Positions 1 through 6,712 of a stretch of DNA of 20,651 nt are shown here, piece after piece. Where the stretch lies: the IMG/VR virus record IMGVR_UViG_3300045135_001272, positions 1 through 20,651 of that record; one strand, 5' to 3'. A program made the translations under genes and the position numbers. The notes beneath the pieces are model-generated. The model had not been told where the DNA came from. It did no database searches and saw only the letters and a list, made by a program, of their open reading frames with translations. The stretch comes from a virus. Position 1 is the stretch's first letter. Each line of letters opens with the position of its first letter.

Positions 1-3000
1 AATCAGCTGAAGGTTATCTCGCTGGTAACCCCCAATACGAAAGAGTAGAAAATATTCGTGGTGTAGGCGATACTTTTGGCTATGGTGCTTACCAGCTAGC
101 TAAACAAGGCCCCATGCTACTAGGTCTTACTGGTGCTACTCTAGTTAACCCAGTTCTGGGTGCAGCTGCTGGCGCTTCAGTAGGTGTTGGCTCACTATAT
201 GAAAGTGCTAGAGAAGCTGATGGGTATGTTAGTAGCGAAGACTTATTTGAAATAGGTGGCAAAGCTGTACCATATGCTCTGTTGGAGACACTTACTCCTC
301 TGGCATTCGCTAAATTACTTCGTGCTGGTGCTGGTGGTGTAAAAGGCGCGGTTGCTGGTGGTGCTCGTGGTGTAGCTGCTGAAGCAAGTACTGAGCTTGG
401 CCAGACCGAACTTGAAATATCTATGAACCCCAACCTTACCGAGGAAGAAAAAGCCTCGATGCGCCTTAACGCAGCTGTAGCTGGCGGACTAGTGGGTGGT
501 GGTCTCGGCACTATCGGCGGTGCTATGGGGAGGGGGCAAGAACAAGAAGGCACAGACCTAACACAAACTATAGAGGGCCAACCAACACCAACGCCTGCAC
601 CTATAGATACAAGCGAACTACGACAGACCGAACTAGATATACCCATGGATGGCGTATATGAAATGGATCGTGACGAAATAGGTGCACCAGATCCTGCGGC
701 TAGAGTAAAACCCGCTGACGAAGTAGATGTTACGCCCCAGCAGTTCGACAACGAGGATCAGTTCTCGTTCGATTTCGTTACTGACGAAGAAGCTCGTATA
801 CGCAGTATAACTGCTGTGGAAGACCGCATTATCGAACTAAGGGAGCGTGTCAAAAGCGCTAGGAACATTCCTGCGCGCAGAGCAAAAATGGCCACCCAGA
901 GAATCGCTGCGGTAAACGGTAATATCGCTGCCATAGATGAGCGCATTGCTGAGATTGAAGAGGACGTTAACACGGTGTCTGGCAATCCGATCAAGCCCCA
1001 GTACCGCAGAGAGTACAATCGCCTCAAGCAGGATCGAATTAGGCTTGAAGAAGAGGTTGGTAGATGGTCTAAAGACGCTGACAAAGTAAACGCAGCTAAC
1101 GAAATGGCCACCCTAGTTATGGGCTTAGACGCCTTGCATCAGGGTGTTGATATAACAGATCTCGAAGAAGCACAGCTAGAAGCCGTCCGTGTTGCCATAC
1201 CAGAAGAAGTTGCATACTTAGAGCAGCGCAAAACGCTTAGAGACGCAACTGATTTGACAGCACAGCCTGCTGAAGAAGTAGTTGTTGAGCCCGAGTCTGA
1301 ATTAGTTACTGAGCCAGTAGAGCAAGAGGCTACTGAAGTCCAAGCGACCGAAGAGGTTGTTGAAGCCGCTCCCGTAGAACAAGTAGCAGAGCAAGCTCCT
1401 GCTAAATCACAGCCCACCGGTGAAACTCTAACTGAAGATGAAATCCTAGACGCCGCTATTAACGACGTAGATACTGAAAGCACTAGGCTGGAAGCTGAGG
1501 TAGACACTGAAGGTCGTAAACCTGTTGGCCGCGTCACAATGGACAAGCCGATGTTAGCTGGCATTATGCGCATGATTAGGGCTAAAGAGTTTTCGCCTGA
1601 CCCCAAAATCTACGAGCTAGGTGCTGATGGCAAACAAACGGCTAGAGTTGACGCCAAAAGAACAGAACAAGATGCCGCTAAGATGCGTCGCATTTATAAG
1701 CTGTTTATGGAAGTCGCTGCCACCAAAAAGAAAATGGATGACAAAGGCAAGAACATATTCTACGGCAGGGAAACCACCAAAAATGGCGACCCAGTAGAAC
1801 GTAAAATATCTACACTAGACAAAAATGCTCGCCAAGCCGTGGAATACCAGCGCACACTGCGATCTAAGGTAGAGAATCTTATCGACGAAGCAGGCGGTGA
1901 AGCTAACGTCCAAGCTCTTATCGCAATGACCAAGCGCTACCGCGACGAGGTTGGTACTTTTGTTGCTGACGCCAAAGGTTTTGCGCGCTATAACGCTGAG
2001 TTCAACAAGAAAGGTAACCCGTTCACTTCTATGCGAGATGTGCTAGCTACTATTGATACTAGTGTGTCCTCTGCGTTTGCTGGCTATCGTGATGGCGACC
2101 TTACTGAGACTCTAGACCGTGTATCCCCAAGACCTATTAGGGATGTTCTTAAGCGGTCTGAAAAGTCTTCTACTTCAAGGTTGCAACGTGTAGTCGAAGA
2201 AGGTGGTATCAAAGGGCTAATGGAGCTTGTTACTACTAGAGAAGGTACTCGCTCGCCCTATGTGATTATGCTCGGCTCTGCCATAAAGTACGGTATTGAG
2301 GGTATGACCGCAGCTGGGTTTAGGCCAGAAGTAGAGTTTATTACCGAAGGTAACCCATACTACGACAAAGCCCTAAACACTATATTTATCCGTACCGAGG
2401 CATCTGAAGAAGAAATCCTGCACGAGACCTTGCACGCTGCAACCTCTTGGTATGTACAACAAAACCCAGAAGCCGAAGCTGTGGTTGAACTTCGTAGCAC
2501 GCTAGACAATGTCCTCAATACCGCGACGCCAGAGTTTGTTCAGAACTTGGAAATGGCCGACGCAAGTAAAGACCGGATCAATCGCGTACTGCAAATTCTT
2601 CGCGATCTAAAGGCTAGTGGCAACCCTGATGACGCTGTGTTAGAGCTTGTTTCGTATGGTACTACCCTGCGTGACTTTAAAGACATGCTGAAAGAGATAG
2701 GCCAACCAGAAACACAAAGTATGCGTGGCTGGAAAAACATCATAGAAAGCTTATGGAGTAGCTTAGCCAATCTCGTTGCTAGGATACTGGGTGTTAAAGA
2801 TACAGCTGCCAACTCTGTGTTAAACAACACATACCGCTTACTTGAGTCTAGCCTACAAGAAAAACCAAGCAAAGAAGACTTTATAAGTGGGCAACTCAAT
2901 GCGTTGGTATCACAGTCAAACAATGTAGATATCACTGGTAAGGGTGTAGAGCTAAACGAAGCGCAGCGAGAAAAACGCCAAGCGTATGTCGGTGCTAACA

Positions 3001-5576
3001 TCACTCGCATGCTTATTGAGCAGCTTGGCATCACTACAGCCATAGACAAGACATCACAGCAATTCAAAAAGGCTGGTAGCTACATCCGCAAGGAACTGCC
3101 ACTACTAGAGAAAACCATTAGTACGTTTAACACGCGCTTTGGTGTGTCTCCAGCTCTTAGCGACTTGATGGATATGTGGAAAGTTATTCGTAACACTCCG
3201 CTCACTATCGTCAACCGCTTAATTACTAAGGGCTTTGAAAACCAGTCTGTGGATCGCCGACGCGCCATGATCGATTATATGGACGGCACTGATACGCAGG
3301 CTATTGAACAGTACAAAGACTCTGCGGCACTTAAGCTGATGGCTGACAGCTTGTTGAATCACTATAACGAGTTTATCGCGCAGCTGCCAGAAGAAGACCA
3401 AGCATTGTTTGCTGATAAGAAATTCTCTGACTCCCTGATCTATGTGGCGTCTGGCAAAGACGTATCTAGCCACAATCTAAGTCAGCGTAGCTTAACTGAG
3501 TACGCCAAGTCGGCTCTTATCCGCATTGACCAAGCTGATGTAGATAACAACCCTGATCTGCTACGCCTTGACCAGAACGGCGATGCCATACTAGATGAGC
3601 CTTTGTATCTCGTAACAGTTACCGACGGCATTAGCGGCAAGGACTACCAGCTTATAGCAAGTAAGGATTTAGTAGATTCTGTCGGCAGAGACAACCTCAA
3701 TATTGGTGATCCATACGTAGTGCATGATTCAGCGCCCGTTGAGTTAGTAAACTTTTCTAACGGCAAGTACAACTTCCGCGAGACTCGCAACTATGTAGAA
3801 AACATGAACGATGAAAACACAGAGAAGCTTACGGTCGCTATGCTTAACACCATGGCCGCACTGTCTAACTACTCGGCGTCTAAAGCGTTCTTGCAGGGCC
3901 TTGCAAACTACGACGGTGAACCAGTTGTTTACGATAGCGCTGAGCAAATAAGAGCTAGACACGAAAACCCGAACATCACTATAACTGACGCGGCTGAACT
4001 AAAAAGCCCCACTATTAAAGCCGCAACCAGATCAAGCCAGCACTGGATTCGTGTCTCTGACAATGAAAAATTGTGGGGCCCGCTAGCTGGTAAGATCATC
4101 CATGCGCCAGTGTGGCACGCTATGAACGATATGTCAGACAGATCTCCGCTGACTAATTTGCGCTGGGTCAACCAAGGTATGACTTTCTTCAAGAAGGTGA
4201 AGACTGTACAGAACCCCGGAACTCACATCACAAACGTAGCGTCTAACGTAACCCTAGCGCTTATGCACGGCATACCAATGAAGACGGTAGCTAGAGCAGC
4301 TAAGTTGTTGTGGGAATTTGAGGCAAAGCCTGAGCGATTTAAGTCGCCCGAACGCGAAGCAGAACTACAACTTATCCAAGACTTCTATGAGTCTGGTGCT
4401 TTGTTGGGTACATTCTCTGCGGTCGAAATTAAAAACGTTTTGCACCAAGCGCACGTCGACGCACTTAAAACTGGTGAGTCAGACTCTGTTGAAGGCAAAG
4501 TTAGGCATTTCGTAGAAGCCGAGATGGGCAAGAGCAAGCTAGCCAAGAGAGTAAAAGGCTGGTGGAATAACTACGACGAGTTCACTACTCAGTTATATGC
4601 TGCGGAAGATAACGCGTTCCGTTTAGCTGCCTATCTCAATAAGATCGACGAGCTGGGTGGTGATGCTACACCCGAGAACAAAGCCGCTGCTGGTAGAGCC
4701 GGTCTTAAGATGTTCTTAGACTACGATATCGATGCACCAGCTGTTAAGCTTGCGCGCCAGTCAGTGTTTCCATTTATCTCTTGGACATACGCTGCGATGC
4801 CTCTTATTGGTCGCATTGCTATGGAGAAGCCTTGGCAGATCGCTAATGTGATGATTGCCTATACCATACTTGATATGTTGGCTTCAGGCTTAGCGGGTGA
4901 CGATGATGAAGCACGTAAGTTCGGGCCAGAGAAATTAGACGAAAGAACATTTGGCTTGCGTACTCACATACGCATACCGGGTTTGGGCGATGAACAAAAC
5001 CCAGTGTACTACCGTTTAGGTGAATATATACCGCTTGTATCTACATTTGGTAGAACGCCTACAGGCTTCTTGGGGTTTGAGAATTGGCCCCAAGGATTTA
5101 AGCCCGGCGGCCCGCTGGTAGACAGCTTGACAATTATTATGACTGGCACAAGTCCATTTACTGGTAAGCCGCTGTATGAAGACACAGAATCCGATTTAGG
5201 TAAGCTAGGCGGCATATTTGGGGGGCTAGCTGGTATATTTTCACCGCCGTGGCTCCAGTCTTATAGTATCAAGGATATTAACAAGGCCCTTAGTGGTGAT
5301 GTGTCGTTTGCCGGTAACGAAGAGAGTCTTGCCAAAGCCGTAGCATCTAGAATATTTGGTCTGAAGATTGTCGACTACAATCGAGCAGAAGAAGCTATGT
5401 TTAGATCTATGCGCGAATCCGATATAGGCCGAAAGTACAAGTCTGCGATACGCAAACTACAGCGTGAAGAAATGCGCAGTGGTACGCCAGACTATGAAGG
5501 GTTGTATGAAGAGATTCAGCGCTTAGAACTTGAAATGCTTAGTGAAGTAAGAAAAACCTACAAAGTAGAGGAATAA
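1..5576 (+). CDS. Giant internal virion / polyvalent-type protein, 5' end outside window
   Basis: The reading frame is open from the window edge (codons from base 3) to TAA at 5574-5576, giving about 1857 visible residues; the true start lies upstream. The first in-window ATG (114) is internal, since the open frame continues before it without a ribosome site. Gly/Ala-rich hydrophobic stretches at about 114-200, 255-390 and 462-530 suit a membrane-penetrating virion protein. A coiled coil spans about 790-1090, and a Glu/Val/Pro-rich linker about 1255-1420. HETLH at 2421-2435 is an HExxH zinc-metallopeptidase motif. The region 4200-4900 ('NPGTHITN', then the hydrophobic segment 'VFPFISWTYAAMPLIG') resembles C-terminal large-polyvalent-protein-associated domains of phages. 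Giant proteins of this kind, at the end of a structural module, usually are ejected with the DNA. Virion role and domain naming are inference; length, HExxH and composition are seen. Confidence 0.75.
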   Translation, partial: SAEGYLAGNPQYERVENIRGVGDTFGYGAYQLAKQGPMLLGLTGATLVNPVLGAAAGASVGVGSLYESAREADGYVSSEDLFEIGGKAVPYALLETLTPLAFAKLLRAGAGGVKGAVAGGARGVAAEASTELGQTELEISMNPNLTEEEKASMRLNAAVAGGLVGGGLGTIGGAMGRGQEQEGTDLTQTIEGQPTPTPAPIDTSELRQTELDIPMDGVYEMDRDEIGAPDPAARVKPADEVDVTPQQFDNEDQFSFDFVTDEEARIRSITAVEDRIIELRERVKSARNIPARRAKMATQRIAAVNGNIAAIDERIAEIEEDVNTVSGNPIKPQYRREYNRLKQDRIRLEEEVGRWSKDADKVNAANEMATLVMGLDALHQGVDITDLEEAQLEAVRVAIPEEVAYLEQRKTLRDATDLTAQPAEEVVVEPESELVTEPVEQEATEVQATEEVVEAAPVEQVAEQAPAKSQPTGETLTEDEILDAAINDVDTESTRLEAEVDTEGRKPVGRVTMDKPMLAGIMRMIRAKEFSPDPKIYELGADGKQTARVDAKRTEQDAAKMRRIYKLFMEVAATKKKMDDKGKNIFYGRETTKNGDPVERKISTLDKNARQAVEYQRTLRSKVENLIDEAGGEANVQALIAMTKRYRDEVGTFVADAKGFARYNAEFNKKGNPFTSMRDVLATIDTSVSSAFAGYRDGDLTETLDRVSPRPIRDVLKRSEKSSTSRLQRVVEEGGIKGLMELVTTREGTRSPYVIMLGSAIKYGIEGMTAAGFRPEVEFITEGNPYYDKALNTIFIRTEASEEEILHETLHAATSWYVQQNPEAEAVVELRSTLDNVLNTATPEFVQNLEMADASKDRINRVLQILRDLKASGNPDDAVLELVSYGTTLRDFKDMLKEIGQPETQSMRGWKNIIESLWSSLANLVARILGVKDTAANSVLNNTYRLLESSLQEKPSKEDFISGQLNALVSQSNNVDITGKGVELNEAQREKRQAYVGANITRMLIEQLGITTAIDKTSQQFKKAGSYIRKELPLLEKTISTFNTRFGVSPALSDLMDMWKVIRNTPLTIVNRLITKGFENQSVDRRRAMIDYMDGTDTQAIEQYKDSAALKLMADSLLNHYNEFIAQLPEEDQALFADKKFSDSLIYVASGKDVSSHNLSQRSLTEYAKSALIRIDQADVDNNPDLLRLDQNGDAILDEPLYLVTVTDGISGKDYQLIASKDLVDSVGRDNLNIGDPYVVHDSAPVELVNFSNGKYNFRETRNYVENMNDENTEKLTVAMLNTMAALSNYSASKAFLQGLANYDGEPVVYDSAEQIRARHENPNITITDAAELKSPTIKAATRSSQHWIRVSDNEKLWGPLAGKIIHAPVWHAMNDMSDRSPLTNLRWVNQGMTFFKKVKTVQNPGTHITNVASNVTLALMHGIPMKTVARAAKLLWEFEAKPERFKSPEREAELQLIQDFYESGALLGTFSAVEIKNVLHQAHVDALKTGESDSVEGKVRHFVEAEMGKSKLAKRVKGWWNNYDEFTTQLYAAEDNAFRLAAYLNKIDELGGDATPENKAAAGRAGLKMFLDYDIDAPAVKLARQSVFPFISWTYAAMPLIGRIAMEKPWQIANVMIAYTILDMLASGLAGDDDEARKFGPEKLDERTFGLRTHIRIPGLGDEQNPVYYRLGEYIPLVSTFGRTPTGFLGFENWPQGFKPGGPLVDSLTIIMTGTSPFTGKPLYEDTESDLGKLGGIFGGLAGIFSPPWLQSYSIKDINKALSGDVSFAGNEESLAKAVASRIFGLKIVDYNRAEEAMFRSMRESDIGRKYKSAIRKLQREEMRSGTPDYEGLYEEIQRLELEMLSEVRKTYKVEE

Positions 5577-5578
5577 CC

Positions 5579-5845
5579 ATGCCTACTAAGAAAGACCCAA
5601 GATTAGCTCGTGCAGGTGTTAGTGGCTACAACAAGCCCAAGCGAACGCCTAGCCACCCCACTAAGTCGCACGTAGTAGTTGCAAAATCTGGCGATCAGGT
5701 TAAAACTATACGCTTCGGGCAACAAGGGGTAACTGGCGACAAAAAGCCGACCGCTCGACAAAAATCGTTCAAGGCTCGACACGCCGCAAATATAAGTAAA
5801 GGGAAAATGTCAGCGGCCTACTGGGCCGATAAGGTGAAGTGGTAA
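5579..5845 (+). CDS. Small basic conserved phage protein, function unknown
   Basis: This 88-residue protein starts two bases after the stop of the giant virion gene and is very rich in Lys, Arg and Pro. A purine-rich AAAGTAGAGGAA ahead of the ATG supplies a GAGG ribosome site. The C-terminal half (SFKARHAANISKGKMSAAYW) resembles, from memory, a family of short hypothetical proteins next to structural genes in marine phages. There is no membrane segment, no Cys and no enzyme motif. Its place suggests late co-expression with virion genes; a DNA-associated or minor virion role is only a guess. Its stop codon shares one base with the start of the next small gene (TAATG). Confidence 0.75.
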   Translation: MPTKKDPRLARAGVSGYNKPKRTPSHPTKSHVVVAKSGDQVKTIRFGQQGVTGDKKPTARQKSFKARHAANISKGKMSAAYWADKVKW

Positions 5846-5949
5846 TGATGGAAAAACCAGCCAAGAAAGCTACTGCGTTTACGCCCTGTAAGGGATGCCC
5901 AACTCCAGCAAGGTGCAAAGCCGCCAAAAAGTGCATGAAGAAAAAGTAA
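5845..5949 (+). CDS. 34-residue Cys/Lys-rich peptide
   Basis: The ATG overlaps the previous stop by one base (TAATG at 5843-5847), a translational-coupling arrangement. The peptide has 34 residues, with Cys at 15, 18, 24 and 30 (C-x2-C-x5-C-x5-C) embedded in Lys, and ends in KKK. Four regularly spaced Cys in so short a chain suggest a metal-binding knuckle, and the charge suggests nucleic-acid contact; both are inference. A second ATG immediately follows the first (5848) and could equally be the start. It is shorter than common gene-calling cut-offs, so easy to miss. Support comes from the coupling, the Cys spacing and the tight fit between neighbours. Confidence 0.6.
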   Translation: MMEKPAKKATAFTPCKGCPTPARCKAAKKCMKKK

Positions 5950-5955
5950 AATTTC

Positions 5956-6459
5956 ATGCAAAACAAGCAGTACGAGTTACCATGCCCGGTGTGCGGCGTG
6001 GTGCGCATATTAAATACTCGGCAAGCATACACGAATGCTATAAACAAAAACACGGCGTGTCGTAAGTGCTGCTGCAGGGGCCGAAAAGTAACGTACTATA
6101 AAGATATACCATCTATGTGGTTTAGTACGAAGCGTGCGCAAGCTAAGTATAGAGGCAAGAAGTGGTACCTAAAAATATCTGACTTACAAGAGATTTACGA
6201 GAAGCAAGGTAAGGTATGCGCCCTAACTAAGTTGCCTATAGGCTGGGCCAAGAAAAGTGGACCGCATAGGTCGAGAGACAAGGTACATAGGTATTCAGTG
6301 TCTATAGATCGCATAGATTCTAAGCGTAGTTATTGCAAGGATAACGTGCAGCTTGTCCACAAGAACGTGAATATAATGAAGCACAAGACCCCAATGAGGG
6401 AGTTCGTCCACTTCTGCAAGCTAGTCTACCTAACTAACAAACATCTAGTGGACGACTGA
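5956..6459 (+). CDS. HNH-type endonuclease with N-terminal zinc-ribbon-like Cys pairs
   Basis: The protein has 167 residues. Cys10/Cys13 and Cys35/Cys38 form two CxxC pairs near the N terminus, like a zinc ribbon. The C-terminal part has 'SVSIDRIDSKRSY' followed by 'KDNVQLVHKNVN', the recognisable core of a phage HNH nuclease subgroup (S-I-D-R-I-D ... D-N-V-Q-L-V ... N). The family cuts or nicks DNA, and free-standing members often act as homing enzymes. The ribosome site is weak (only a purine run AAGAAAAAG upstream), and use of ATA and AGG codons looks heavier than in the virion gene, which fits a separately acquired mobile gene; that last point is an impression, not a calculation. It is the last + strand gene and ends one base from a convergent gene. 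Confidence 0.7.
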   Translation: MQNKQYELPCPVCGVVRILNTRQAYTNAINKNTACRKCCCRGRKVTYYKDIPSMWFSTKRAQAKYRGKKWYLKISDLQEIYEKQGKVCALTKLPIGWAKKSGPHRSRDKVHRYSVSIDRIDSKRSYCKDNVQLVHKNVNIMKHKTPMREFVHFCKLVYLTNKHLVDD

Positions 6460-6460
6460 G

Positions 6461-6712
6461 TTACTTCATTTTCGCAGATTTAGTGCGGGCAAAAGATCTG
6501 TTAGCTGACTTACTTTTCACACGAAGGTTAGAGCGACCATTGCTGCCGCCCTTAGCCATCGGGGTTTTATGGTCTACGTCTTTGCCATCACCCTTTCGTA
6601 CCTTGCCTTCTTTCTCCATTGTGCGACGGGCCGCGTTGCGCTTAGCCCGTTTTTTCTTCTGCTCTGGAGAGCTATGATAGTTGTCATACTCTTTGCCGTA
6701 GTTGCGTGACAT
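6461..6712 (-). CDS. Small basic HNH-like protein
   Basis: The protein has 83 residues and is very rich in Lys, Arg and Ser. 'DVDHKTPMAKGGSNGRSNLR' matches the HNH core pattern D-H-..-P-..-GG-..-N-L, so it probably is a minimal HNH nuclease or a DNA-binding relative. The flanking CxxC pairs of larger HNH enzymes are absent, leaving activity uncertain. The ATG (6710-6712) shares one base with the primase-helicase stop (TAATG), with ribosome site GGAGG seven bases upstream, so it is translated at the tail of the replication transcript. Phage HNH proteins of this size are often found near packaging or replication genes. It is the terminal gene of the - strand block. Confidence 0.7.
   Translation of the reverse strand: MSRNYGKEYDNYHSSPEQKKKRAKRNAARRTMEKEGKVRKGDGKDVDHKTPMAKGGSNGRSNLRVKSKSANRSFARTKSAKMK

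Noticed and set aside
89-1606. Ser/Ala-rich - strand open frames under the virion gene
   Set aside because: Shadows of the + strand coding sequence: low-complexity composition, no ribosome sites, and they overlap a gene with recognisable domains.
6590-6640. Terminator for the - strand block near its 3' end
   Set aside because: No GC-rich hairpin followed by a T run could be found inside or after the small HNH gene.
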